Assembly: GCF_017569225.1 (NCBI RefSeq)
Contig: NZ_CP071868.1
Location: 1,922,001 to 1,986,000 of the forward strand
From: Pengzhenrongella sicca
GTDB taxonomy: Bacteria; Actinomycetota; Actinomycetes; Actinomycetales; Cellulomonadaceae
Length of the DNA: 64,000 bases
Direction: 5' to 3'
Shown: positions 27,007 through 35,342 of the stretch, in pieces
Layout of the letters: each line of letters opens with the position of its first letter
Numbering within the stretch: position 1 is the stretch's first letter
Translations under genes and position numbers: made by a program
Notes under the pieces: generated by a model
What the model saw: the letters and a program-made list of their open reading frames with translations, nothing else
What the model was told of the DNA's origin: nothing
Database searches by the model: none

Positions 27007-27443
27007 GGGCGACCCGGATCATCCTCGGTGCGGTCGGGGTGCTGGTCGGGAGTTGGGGTGCGGTTGAGCTGATTCGTCAGGGCGTCGCCAACCTCGTCGC
27101 GGCAACGGTGTGGCTGCTCGGTGGGGTGGTGGTGCACGACGGCGTCCTGGCGCCCGTCGCGATCGCGATCGCCGCGCTCGGGGTGAGCGTGCTGCCTCGG
27201 TGGCTGCTCCCGTCCGCGGCCGCGGCGGCCGTCGTCCTGGGCACGGTGACGATCATGGCGGTGCCGGTCCTCGGGCGGTTCGGGGCCCGAGCGGACAACG
27301 CCACCCTCCTCGACCGTGACTACGGTCGGGGCTGGCTCGTCGTTGCAGGTCTAGTTTTGGTCTGCGTCGTCGTCGGCGCGGTCATCGCTCGCCGCAACGA
27401 CGCCGCTTCCAGCTCGAACGTCGCTCACCCGGGAGGGGCATAG
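27003..27443 (+). CDS. Small membrane protein of unknown function
   Basis: A 146-residue protein with four hydrophobic stretches (residues about 4-22, 30-50, 58-80 and 108-128) and a short hydrophilic tail. I recognise no family. Its GTG start overlaps the oxidoreductase stop (GTGA) and it lies 2 bp before the response regulator. It is thus part of the same operon and may assist the membrane oxidoreductase or the sensor. Confidence 0.7.
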   Translation: MRATRIILGAVGVLVGSWGAVELIRQGVANLVAATVWLLGGVVVHDGVLAPVAIAIAALGVSVLPRWLLPSAAAAAVVLGTVTIMAVPVLGRFGARADNATLLDRDYGRGWLVVAGLVLVCVVVGAVIARRNDAASSSNVAHPGGA

Positions 27444-27445
27444 CC

Positions 27446-28126
27446 GTGGCCGATGTGCTGGTCGTGGACGACGACCACACCGTCCGTGAGGTCGTCGTGT
27501 CCTACTTGCGCGCCGGCGGGCACCGGGTCGTGGATGTTGCGGACGGGGAGAGCGCACTGGTCGCGATGCGCGCCCGGCCCGCCGACCTGGTGGTGCTCGA
27601 CCTGATGCTCCCCGGGATCAGCGGCCTGGAGGTGTGCCGCCGGCTGCGGGAAGCGACAGACGTGCCGGTGATCATGCTCACCGCACTCGGCGCCGAGACC
27701 GACCGGATCATGGGTCTCGGGTTGGGCGCGGACGACTACGTCACCAAACCCTTCAGCCCCCGCGAGCTCGTGCTGCGGGTCGACTCCGTGCTACGCCGGG
27801 CCGGCCAGCGCGCCGACCCGGGAGTCGCCGTCCTGCACGACGGCGACCTGGTCGTCGACTCCGCGCAGCACGTCGCCACCCGCGCGGGCCAACGCCTTGC
27901 CCTGACCGTCCGGGAGTTCGAGCTGCTGCGTTTCCTGGTCGCGAACGCGGGGGTCGCGTGGTCACGCGACGACCTCTTGCGCGACGTGTGGGGCTGGACC
28001 TTCGGGGACCAGTCGACCGTGACCGTGCACGTGCGCCGGTTGCGCGAGAAGGTCGAGGACGACCCCACCCACCCCATCCGTCTCGTGACGGTCTGGGGCG
28101 TCGGATACCGGTGGGAGGCCGCATGA
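27446..28126 (+). CDS. OmpR-family response regulator
   Basis: A 226-residue two-domain regulator. The receiver domain (1-120) has acidic residues DDD at 8-10, the phospho-acceptor Asp52 in VVLDLMLPG and Lys in YVTKPFSPRE. The winged-helix domain (about 130-225) ends with VRLVTVWGVGYRW-like sequence. Start codon is GTG. It overlaps the kinase gene (ATGA) and so forms a two-component system with it. Being at the end of the cluster, it probably controls the cluster itself. Confidence 0.92.
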   Translation: MADVLVVDDDHTVREVVVSYLRAGGHRVVDVADGESALVAMRARPADLVVLDLMLPGISGLEVCRRLREATDVPVIMLTALGAETDRIMGLGLGADDYVTKPFSPRELVLRVDSVLRRAGQRADPGVAVLHDGDLVVDSAQHVATRAGQRLALTVREFELLRFLVANAGVAWSRDDLLRDVWGWTFGDQSTVTVHVRRLREKVEDDPTHPIRLVTVWGVGYRWEAA

Positions 28127-29232
28127 GCAGCGACACCCTCGCGGTCGTCGGGATCGCCGCCGGCTGGTCGATCGCCGTCGGGCTCGTTGGCGCGGCTCTG
28201 GCGTGGTCCCTGCGCCGCCGGTCCGTGCGCTGGTCGGCCGCGATCCTCGGGCTGGTCGCCGTCGGCGGGATCGTCGCGGGCATGGTGGGGACAGCGCGCG
28301 CGATGTTCCTGTCCGACCACGACTTCGCCGTCGTCATCACCGTGTGTGTCGTGTCTGGTCTCGTGTCGGTCGGGTTCGCTCTCTGGCTCGGGGAGCGGGT
28401 GGTCGGCTCGGCACGGGGACTTCGAGACGCTGCGACCCAATTCGGGGAGGGCGGCCAGTTCCGCGCGCCGGTCGGTGGCCCGCGCGAGTTCGCCGAGATC
28501 TCCCGCGAGCTGACCCGGACCAGCGACCGGTTGCGCGATTCGACCGAGCGTGAGCGGCTCCTCGAGGAGTCCCGTCGCGAGCTCGTCGCGTGGGTGTCGC
28601 ACGACCTGCGCACCCCGCTGGCCGGAATTCGCGCGATGTCGGAGGCCCTCGAAGACGGTATCGCCGAGGACCCCGCGCGCTATCGCGCCCAGATGCGAAT
28701 CGAGGTCGACCGGATGGTGCGGATGGTCGACGACCTGTTCGAGCTGTCCCGCATCCACGCCGGCACCCTCCAGCTGAGCCTCGAGACCGTCCAGCTCGGT
28801 GACCTGGTGAGTGAGGCGATCGCGGGCGTCGATCCCGTGGCCCGAGCCAAGCAGGTACGTGTCGGGGGCTCGGTCGACGCTGGCGTCCTGGTCCGGGCCG
28901 ACCCCAACGCGCTCGCCCGCGTGGTGTCCAACCTCGTGATGAACGCGATCCGGCACACCCCGTCCGACGGCACCATCGAGATTAACGCGCACGCCGAAGC
29001 CAGCACCATCGAGCTGAGCGTCACGGACGGCTGCGGCGGGATCGCCGACGGTGACCTCGACCGCGTCTTCGACGTGGCCTGGCGGGGCAGTCACGCGCGA
29101 ACGCCCGGCGCGGACATCGGAGCGGGCCTGGGCCTGGCAATCGTCAAAGGAATCGTCGAAGCCCACCGGGGGACCGTCGCGGTGAGCAACCATGCGCCGG
29201 GTTGCCGGTTTGTCGTGCGAATTCCCGCGTAG
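28123..29232 (+). CDS. Sensor histidine kinase
   Basis: A 369-residue membrane kinase. Two to three N-terminal spans (about residues 5-30, 38-60 and 70-92) with almost no extracytoplasmic domain lead into a HAMP-like linker. The HisKA box SHDLRTPLAGIRAM has the phospho-acceptor at His160. The ATPase domain shows N-box NLVMNAIRHTP, G1 DGCGGIAD and G2 GAGLGLAIVKGIV. The lack of a sensor domain suggests it senses the membrane or a partner protein. It is the cognate partner of the regulator upstream. Confidence 0.92.
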   Translation: MSSDTLAVVGIAAGWSIAVGLVGAALAWSLRRRSVRWSAAILGLVAVGGIVAGMVGTARAMFLSDHDFAVVITVCVVSGLVSVGFALWLGERVVGSARGLRDAATQFGEGGQFRAPVGGPREFAEISRELTRTSDRLRDSTERERLLEESRRELVAWVSHDLRTPLAGIRAMSEALEDGIAEDPARYRAQMRIEVDRMVRMVDDLFELSRIHAGTLQLSLETVQLGDLVSEAIAGVDPVARAKQVRVGGSVDAGVLVRADPNALARVVSNLVMNAIRHTPSDGTIEINAHAEASTIELSVTDGCGGIADGDLDRVFDVAWRGSHARTPGADIGAGLGLAIVKGIVEAHRGTVAVSNHAPGCRFVVRIPA

Positions 29233-29841
29233 CACCCGCGGTGACCGCCGGGCTGGGCCACACGGGAGCGGGCGCCAGTTCCCGCGTGTCGTCGGAGGCT
29301 CCGTGCAGCAGCGCCAGTACTCGTGGGTGGCTGGGCCAGCCCACGACGTTGACCTGGGAGTCGAGGGCGTCGGTGACGTGGTCGGCGATCTTCACGGCGT
29401 CGGGCAGTTCGACGACAGACGCGACGGTGACCCGATTGTGGTCTCCGTCGGCGGGGTGGCGGCGACCGTCTGTGCGGTGGCGATCCCGCGATAGCGACCG
29501 TAGGCGTCCAGAACCGGTAGCTGGCCGTGCGGCGCGTGACTCAGGACGCCGGCGGCCGCGTGGAGGCTGACGCTCTCCCGCAGGGATGTCCCAACGGGCT
29601 CCATGATCTGCCCGACCGTGATCGTCGCGAGCCGCCTTTCCTCGGGGGTGACGGAGATGTCGACGCCGCGTCGGCGCAGCTTGGAGGCGTGGATGCGGTC
29701 GCGGTCCAGGACGTGGCTCATGGCGCTGGCCAGCACGATCGCGACCATGAGGGGCACGATGATCGTGTACTCGCCGAGCTTGAGCAGGAGCAACACCGCG
29801 GTGATCGGTGCCTTGGCCGCGACGGCGAACGCGGTGCCCAT
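29233..29841 (-). pseudogene. ClC chloride-channel family C-terminal remnant with CBS domain
   Basis: The frame beginning at 29841 reads AKAPITAVLLLLKLGEYTII and then LRRRGVDISVTPEERRL, the last transmembrane part and exit of a ClC-type channel, followed by a CBS domain (ITVGQIMEPVGTSLRESVSL). All upstream helices are missing. Near 29430-29450 the frame breaks; the CBS continuation (VVELPDAVKIADHVTDALDS) is found in another minus frame down to about 29230. A 5' truncation plus a frameshift makes this a relic. Its 3' end converges on the sensor kinase gene. Confidence 0.7.
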
Positions 29842-29912
29842 CCCCGAGCGGCGTTGACGTGGTCGCGGACCCGATGGGCGGGACCGAGACGCGTCGCCGG
29901 TTGCGGATCGAG

Positions 29913-30616
29913 TCAGTGGATCCAGTGCACCTTGTCGAGGAAGTCCGCCACGGCGCGGGCGGTTGCTTTGGGCTGCTCCTGGACAGGAAGTGTCCTGCGC
30001 CGTTGATCACGACGCTTTGAGCGCCGGGGATCGCCGCGCCGCATTCCTCGCCCATCTCCCTCGGGATGAAGCGGTCGTCTGCGCCATGGATGACGACGGT
30101 AGGACAGTTGATCGTCGGGAGGAGCTCGCGTACATCGACGCGGCCCATCACAGCTCGCTGCTGGTCGAGGAACACCCGCGCTCCTACTGTGCGCGCTAAG
30201 GCGCGCCAGATGTCGAGCAGCGCCGCATCCTTCTCGTGCTGCTCCGCGACGAGTCCGCGGAACGCCGCATCGACGAGGCCGTCGAACTGGCCGGCCTCGA
30301 CAAGTTGCGACTGCTGGTCCCGCGACGCGAGCTGCTCGGGTGTATCAGCCCGCGCGGTGGTGCTGACCAGTGCGAGTGCTTGGACGCGATGGGGAGCTTG
30401 GCGGATCACTTCGAGCGCGACGTACCCGCCCATGCTGGTCCCCAGGAGCGTGAACTTCTCGGGGGCGTCGCGCAGCAGATGAGTAGCCATGCCGGTGATG
30501 GTGTCGTCGTGACGGGTGTCCGCCACCGCCACGGAGCCGTGCGCCCAGGCCACCTCGATGATGGGCTCGTAGACAAGGGCCGAGCAGAGCAGTGGCGGGA
30601 CCAGGATCGTCTGCAT
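29913..30616 (-). pseudogene. Alpha/beta hydrolase, frameshifted near the 3' end
   Basis: The frame starts at 30616 and reads a good alpha/beta hydrolase: TMHDDTITG-type lid region, nucleophile elbow GTSMGGYVAL, catalytic Asp region VVIHGADDRFIP and catalytic His in INGAGHFLS. At about 29975-29985 the frame must shift by one base to continue with the expected C-terminus (QEQPKATARAVADFLDKV) and stop at 29913-29915. Without the shift the frame runs for another 250 nonsense residues. Only the last 20 or so residues are affected. A sequencing error is possible, or a very recent mutation. Confidence 0.75.
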
Positions 30617-30858
30617 GCAGCCGTTGTCCTAGCGAGCGCTGACACACGCGCGTAGAGCGCAGAGCAGAGCCGTGGACAGGGGCGCTGGCTAGTTCCGAAC
30701 CCGGGCCGGCGGAGCCGGGCAGGTCGGCGATGAACGGCGAGGCAGCGCGCCCTTTCTGGGCCGGGTGAGGCGATTTTCGCACAGACCGCACGGCGTCCTT
30801 GCGTCGAAAAACGATGGGCGAACGGTGGGTGACTCAAATTGCGAACCCACACTGGATC

Positions 30859-30886
30859 GAGATCAAAGGGGGGGGCATTTGATCTC
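30859..30886. repeat. Perfect inverted repeat with G8 loop
   Basis: Arms GAGATCAAA (30859-30867) and TTTGATCTC (30878-30886) are perfectly complementary across a 10-base loop that begins with eight G. No T-run follows, and the nearest upstream gene ends far away. It may be a recombination or replication-related structure rather than a terminator. Confidence 0.45.
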
Positions 30887-31239
30887 TATTATCATTTCGG
30901 GTTTGTGCGGGTGACCTGCGATGACGTGGGCGTCGGGGGAGTGGTTGTTACGGTTGGTCGGGAGCATCTTCAGTCATTAGTGACGAGTAAGTGGCGAGTT
31001 TTGATGCATCCGGACGCCGCTGTGGATCGCCGTGTCAAGTGCTGCGGTCCGGTCTGTGGATTCAGTATCGCGGCGTGTGAGCACTGCGACAACCGTGGTG
31101 GCCGCGGCGGCCGGTGGTGTACCACCGTCATCGAGTCGTCAAAAGTCGGGAACTCGTGCGACGAGAGATCATGCGGCCACGAATCGCGAGACGCGCGGCG
31201 AGTTCGTCGTTGCTCGGCGAGGACGATTGGCAACGAGGG

Positions 31240-31267
31240 TTGAGCCGCGTACAGTTTCCTGTACTAC
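31240..31267 (+). promoter_or_regulatory. yefM-yoeB promoter with palindromic operator
   Basis: A perfect repeat GTACAG-TTTC-CTGTAC (31249-31264) lies 17 bp before the antitoxin GTG. YefM antitoxins autoregulate through palindromes with a TGTACA-like core, which matches. A -35-like TTGAGC (31240-31245) and a -10-like TACTAC (31262-31267), 16 bp apart, flank and overlap it, so binding would block RNA polymerase. Confidence 0.55.
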
Positions 31268-31281
31268 CCTGGAGGTGTGCG

Positions 31282-31533
31282 GTGAAGACCATGACGTACT
31301 CGCAGTCGCGGGCCCGGTACGCGGAGACCTTGAACGCGGTCACTGATGACCGCGAAGAAGTTGTCATCACCCGGGCGGGGCACGACCCGGTGGTCATCGT
31401 CTCACTCGCCGACTACGAGTCGCTCAAGGAGACTGCCTACCTCCTGCAGAACCCCGCGAACGCTCGTCGGTTGCTGACCTCGATAGAGCGTTTGGAGGCT
31501 GGGCGGGGCGAGGAGCGCGAGCTCGTCGAGTGA
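31282..31533 (+). CDS. yefM: YefM-type antitoxin (Phd/YefM family)
   Basis: An 83-residue antitoxin. Its N-terminal half (MTYSQSRARYAETLNAVTDD, EEVVITRAGHDPVVIVSLADYESL) is the Phd/YefM DNA-binding fold. The C-terminal part is an acidic helix that would neutralise the toxin. The GTG at 31282 has GGAGG six bases upstream; an internal ATG at 31291 is possible. The gene overlaps the toxin start by four bases. It is expected to repress its own promoter together with the toxin. Confidence 0.93.
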   Translation: MKTMTYSQSRARYAETLNAVTDDREEVVITRAGHDPVVIVSLADYESLKETAYLLQNPANARRLLTSIERLEAGRGEERELVE

Positions 31534-31805
31534 GGTATGTCTGGGACCAGGACGCGTGGTCGGACTACGTGTACTGGCAGGTCCAGGATCGTCGGGTCGT
31601 CAAACGGATCAACGACCTGATCAAGGACATTTCCAGGGGCGCCGACCAAGCCACGCCTCATGAGGGCATCGGCAAGCCCGAGGCCCTCAAGCATGGTCTT
31701 CACGGCTACTGGTCGCGGCGCATCACGGACGAGCATCGCCTGATCTACAAGGTGGTCGACGACGAGATCAGAATCGCGGCGTGCTGTTTTCACTACAGCG
31801 CGTGA
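31530..31805 (+). CDS. yoeB: YoeB-type mRNA interferase toxin
   Basis: A 91-residue RelE-fold endoribonuclease that cuts mRNA at the ribosome. The conserved residues are present: Glu in GKPEALKH, Arg in GYWSRRITDEHRLIY and the C-terminal His-Tyr of CCFHYSA. It therefore looks active. The GTG start overlaps the antitoxin stop (GTGA), so toxin synthesis is coupled to antitoxin translation. Length matches the family (about 84-90). Confidence 0.94.
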   Translation: MRYVWDQDAWSDYVYWQVQDRRVVKRINDLIKDISRGADQATPHEGIGKPEALKHGLHGYWSRRITDEHRLIYKVVDDEIRIAACCFHYSA

Positions 31806-32014
31806 TCCCGTCCTCCTCGATCGCAGCCATCGGGATGTCGTGGCCCTCACTCGTGCACCAGCCCGCTCTAGCGGGTGCCGGGGGAGCGCTCGTTCTCTCA
31901 TCCCTCGGTGAAAGCCGTGCGGAAGCGGCTCATGGAAAGCCCTTTGGGCTCGTATCCAGCACCTCCTGGCAGGGCGCGCCCAGAGATTCACACCCTGGCT
32001 CTCTCCATCATTTC

Positions 32015-32875
32015 CTAGGTTATATCGGCGTGGCAATGATGCACGCCTGCAAAGAGAGCAATCAAGCGAGCCGCCTCCGCTGCGAGCGAGCGGCGACCGA
32101 CGCCGACGTAGCGACGTGAATCGACCATGGTGCGGTCTTCTCGAAGGCTTGCGCGGACGGCGGAGGTGAAGAAGCCGTTGAGGTGGGTGGAGACGTTGAT
32201 CTTGGTCATGCCAGCGTCGATCGCTCGAAGGATCTGCGCATCGGTGACTCCCGATGAGCCGTGTAACACCAGGGGGACGACAAGCGCTGCGTGGATGCGG
32301 GCGACAAGATCGAGATCGAGTGAGGCGACCCGCTCGGTCATTGCGTGCGACGTGCCGACGGCGACCGCTAGCGCGTCGACGCCGGTTTCAGCCACGAACT
32401 GCGCGGCCTCGCCTGGGTCGGTGCGCACTCCAGGTGCGTGTGCGCCGTCTTTGCCTCCAATTGCGCCCAGCTCGGCCTCGACGAAGACATCTCGATCGTG
32501 GGCGTACTCGACGAGGTCGGCGGTTGCCGAGACGTTCGTCTCGTAGGGGAGTCGCGCACCGTCGAACATGATCGAGCCGAAGCCAAGGTCCACGGCCTGG
32601 CGTGCGAGGTCCGCGTCCTCGGCGTGGTCGAGGTGGACTGCCACGCGGGCGCTCGATGCCCGCGCGACGGCGAGCGTTGCCAGCGCGATCGGCTCGAGCC
32701 CGCCGTGGAATCGCGCGCAGTTCTGGGAGATTTGCAGGATCACAGGCAGGCCAGTGGTCTCGGCTGCGGTGACGAGTGCTTCCGCGGTCTCGAGATGCAC
32801 GACGTTGAACGCGCCGATGCCCGCGCCCGCGGCGACCGCATCCCGCATGAGTTCACGCGTCGACACCACGGTCAT
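32015..32875 (-). CDS. Class II ketose-bisphosphate aldolase (KbaY/GatY/AgaY-like)
   Basis: A 286-residue zinc-dependent aldolase with the usual length of tagatose-bisphosphate aldolase catalytic subunits. Metal and active-site motifs: HLDHAED (after VAV), GTSHAM, and LHGSSGVTDAQI, with NVSTHLN for phosphate binding. It likely splits tagatose-1,6-bisphosphate or a related ketose phosphate to DHAP and an aldehyde. It overlaps the ROK kinase gene by four bases (ATGA), and its partner subunit gene kbaZ-like lies divergently at 34044. Confidence 0.85.
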   Translation of the reverse strand: MTVVSTRELMRDAVAAGAGIGAFNVVHLETAEALVTAAETTGLPVILQISQNCARFHGGLEPIALATLAVARASSARVAVHLDHAEDADLARQAVDLGFGSIMFDGARLPYETNVSATADLVEYAHDRDVFVEAELGAIGGKDGAHAPGVRTDPGEAAQFVAETGVDALAVAVGTSHAMTERVASLDLDLVARIHAALVVPLVLHGSSGVTDAQILRAIDAGMTKINVSTHLNGFFTSAVRASLREDRTMVDSRRYVGVGRRSLAAEAARLIALFAGVHHCHADIT

Positions 32876-33822
32876 ACGAGCCCCCGGCGGCTGATCAGGT
32901 CGCGTGCGCGAAGGGCAGCGCCAATGACGCCCGCGTTCTCGCCGATGCTCGCGAGCAGCAGCTGCGGACGGCGCTGGAAGGTCAGGATCGCGTCGAGGCG
33001 TCGCTCGAGTGGTTCGAGTAGAAGGGCGCCGGCCTGTGCCAAACCCCCGCCGAGGACGATCGCCTCGGGTGCTAGGAGCGCGACCGTGTGCGAAAAGACC
33101 AGAGCGAGCGCGTCCAACGCGCTCTCCCAAATGCCAGCCGCGACGGGATCCCCGAACGCGGCTCGTTCTAGGACTTCTTTAGCGCCGTTGACGGCGATCC
33201 CGGATGCGAAGGTATATCTCCGAGCGATCGCGCTGGCCGACGCGATGGCTTCTAGGCAGCCGTTCCGGCCGCAGACGCACTCCGGCCCGTCGGCGACCTT
33301 GGAGTGCCCGATCTCGCCGGCCATGCCGCCGCCTGCGTACGGTCGGCCCTCGAGGAAGATCGCCCCAGCGATCCCCGTGCCGATCGTCACGACGACCACG
33401 TCGCGGAACGGCGCCGCTGCGCCCAGCCGATACTCTGCTTCGCCGGCCGCACGTACGTCGTGCCCAAAGGCGACGACCAGCCCCAGCGCCGACTCCGCGC
33501 GGGCACGGAACGGGTAGTCCGTCCAACCTAGGTTCTCCGAGAAGATCCCAACTCCCGCCTCGTCGTCGACGTAGCCGGGCACAAGTAGCCCCGCCGCCGT
33601 TGGTCGGACCTGCGGATGGCTCGACGCAAGGCGCCGGGCGAGCTCGCCGACCTGCGCGACGACAGCGTCCGCGGTGCGCGCCCCGTCGCGCGGTGTCGGC
33701 ACGCGCACGATCTCGAGTATCGAGCCAGCTTCGTCTACGAGAGCCGCCTTGAGGTCCGTCCCGCCGACGTCGAAGGCGAGTACGGCAGCTCCTCGGTGCA
33801 GCAGAGCTGGGGGTTTTCCCAC
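32872..33822 (-). CDS. ROK-family sugar kinase
   Basis: A 316-residue kinase. The ATP-binding motif DVGGTDLKAALVDE opens the domain, and the ROK zinc motif is PECVCGRNGCLEAIAS. The conserved SENLGWTDYP and GEIGHSKV segments are also present. No HTH precedes the kinase domain, so it is an enzyme rather than a ROK repressor. I start it at the GTG at 33822, which has GAGGAG six bases upstream, rather than the more distant 33891. The substrate is probably a hexose or hexosamine derivative handled by the locus. Confidence 0.85.
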   Translation of the reverse strand: MGKPPALLHRGAAVLAFDVGGTDLKAALVDEAGSILEIVRVPTPRDGARTADAVVAQVGELARRLASSHPQVRPTAAGLLVPGYVDDEAGVGIFSENLGWTDYPFRARAESALGLVVAFGHDVRAAGEAEYRLGAAAPFRDVVVVTIGTGIAGAIFLEGRPYAGGGMAGEIGHSKVADGPECVCGRNGCLEAIASASAIARRYTFASGIAVNGAKEVLERAAFGDPVAAGIWESALDALALVFSHTVALLAPEAIVLGGGLAQAGALLLEPLERRLDAILTFQRRPQLLLASIGENAGVIGAALRARDLISRRGLV

Positions 33823-34043
33823 GATTGGCTCCTCGGATGGTGGCAGCGGCCATAGGTCGTGCGCCGCATGCCCATCATCGGCCCCGCCCACAGCAAACTA
33901 CGCAGTCGACGACTGAATCGAGCATTCAGAGTGAGCGATGCGTGCAAGTTGGTGCTCGCCGGAGTTAGCGTCCGTTGATCAGCGGGCACGTCGGCGTCCC
34001 GGTTCCACGGGGCGCTGCTTGTCCATCGACGCATCGGAGCATC

Positions 34044-35342
34044 GTGACGAACCTGCTACTCGACACCATCCATCGACACAAGGCCGGAGCGTCTGTAGGC
34101 GTTCCTTCGGTCTGCTCGGCACACCCGCTGGTGCTCGAGGCCGCGGTGCTGCAGGCGCTACAGGACGGGGGGTCCGTCCTGGTCGAAGCGACGTCCAACC
34201 AGGTCGACCAGTTCGGTGGCTACACCGGTATGCGGCCCGAAGATTTCCGTGACCTCGTTTATGCGATCGCGGACCGCGTTGGCCTTCCCCGGGCCCGGGT
34301 CGTTCTGGGCGGTGACCACCTTGGTCCGAATACCTGGCGCGGGCTGGGCGCCGAGGCCGCGATGGACCGTGCGGACGGCCTCGTTGCGGCGTACGTCGCA
34401 GCTGGCTTCTCCAAGATTCACCTCGACTGCAGCATGGCGTGCGCGGGTGATTCGGAGCCGCTAACCGACGACGTCGTCGCCGGACGTGCGGCACGGCTAG
34501 CGAGCATCGGGGAGGCCACCGCGTTGCGCGAATTTGGGGTCAGCGAGGTCCTCTATGTGATCGGCACGGAGGTGCCCGTTCCTGGCGGAGCGCACGAGAC
34601 GATTGAGCAGCTTGCTCCAACGTCCGACGACGCGGCCCGGGTCACCCTTGCTCGCCATGAGAAGGCCTTCGCTGATGCGGGACTCGCGGGAGCCTGGGAT
34701 CGCGTCGTTGGCCTGGTCGTTCAGCCTGGGGTCGAGTTCGACCACGCCCGCGTTGTCGACTACGACCGCGAGCGCACGACGGCCCTGCAACGCGTCGTCG
34801 ATGGGCACCCGAACCTCGTCTTCGAAGCCCATTCCACCGACTACCAGACGACGGAACGGCTCGCGGAGCTTGTTGAGGACCATTGGGCGATCCTCAAGGT
34901 CGGCCCGGGCTTGACGTTCGCGCTCCGCGAGGCGCTGTTCGCGCTCGCCGCGATCGAAGATGAGCTGGTTGCTGACTGCGACCGGTCGGATCTCGTCGCG
35001 GTCGTGGAGCGCCGGATGCTCGCGGACCCGCACTGGTGGCAGAGCTACTACGAGGGCGACGACGGCGATCAGCGGCTCGCGCGCCGGTACAGCTACAGCG
35101 ACCGGGTCCGCTACTACTGGCCCGATCCCGAGATCCACGCAGCTGAGGTCCGGCTGCTGTCCAACCTCAGCGCGACACACATCCCGTTGCCGTTGCTGAG
35201 CCAGTACTTGCCGGACCAGTACGCCCGTGTCCGCCGGGGCGAGGTCGCGGTGGAGCCGGCGGCGCTTGCCATCGACCGGGTCCGTGACGTGCTGCGCGAC
35301 TACGCGCTGGCCTGCAACCCCACCCTGAGGAGCGCACTGTGA
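34044..35342 (+). CDS. Tagatose-bisphosphate aldolase accessory subunit (KbaZ/GatZ-like)
   Basis: A 432-residue KbaZ/GatZ-family protein. Conserved regions include SVCSAHPLVLEAAVLQAL, VEATSNQVDQFGGYTGM, VVLGGDHLGPN and HLDCSMACAG. This subunit has no activity of its own in E. coli but stabilises the class II aldolase KbaY/GatY. Here the KbaY-like gene is divergent, at 32015-32875. The GTG start is at 34044. It overlaps the next gene (SIS isomerase) at GTGATG, indicating coupled translation. Confidence 0.88.
   Translation: MTNLLLDTIHRHKAGASVGVPSVCSAHPLVLEAAVLQALQDGGSVLVEATSNQVDQFGGYTGMRPEDFRDLVYAIADRVGLPRARVVLGGDHLGPNTWRGLGAEAAMDRADGLVAAYVAAGFSKIHLDCSMACAGDSEPLTDDVVAGRAARLASIGEATALREFGVSEVLYVIGTEVPVPGGAHETIEQLAPTSDDAARVTLARHEKAFADAGLAGAWDRVVGLVVQPGVEFDHARVVDYDRERTTALQRVVDGHPNLVFEAHSTDYQTTERLAELVEDHWAILKVGPGLTFALREALFALAAIEDELVADCDRSDLVAVVERRMLADPHWWQSYYEGDDGDQRLARRYSYSDRVRYYWPDPEIHAAEVRLLSNLSATHIPLPLLSQYLPDQYARVRRGEVAVEPAALAIDRVRDVLRDYALACNPTLRSAL

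Larger units (their letters stand above)
30617..31281. other. 665-bp intergenic stretch without recognisable gene
   Basis: This gap before the toxin-antitoxin pair has lower G+C than the rest of the window (notably 30820-31010). I see no frame with convincing codon bias. It contains a striking hairpin at 30859-30886, and the yefM promoter/operator at its right end. It is likely imported flanking DNA of the toxin-antitoxin module. Confidence 0.5.

Noticed and set aside
30839-31243. 134-codon plus frame in the gap before yefM
   Set aside because: No ribosome site, no codon bias and composition unlike neighbours; likely chance.
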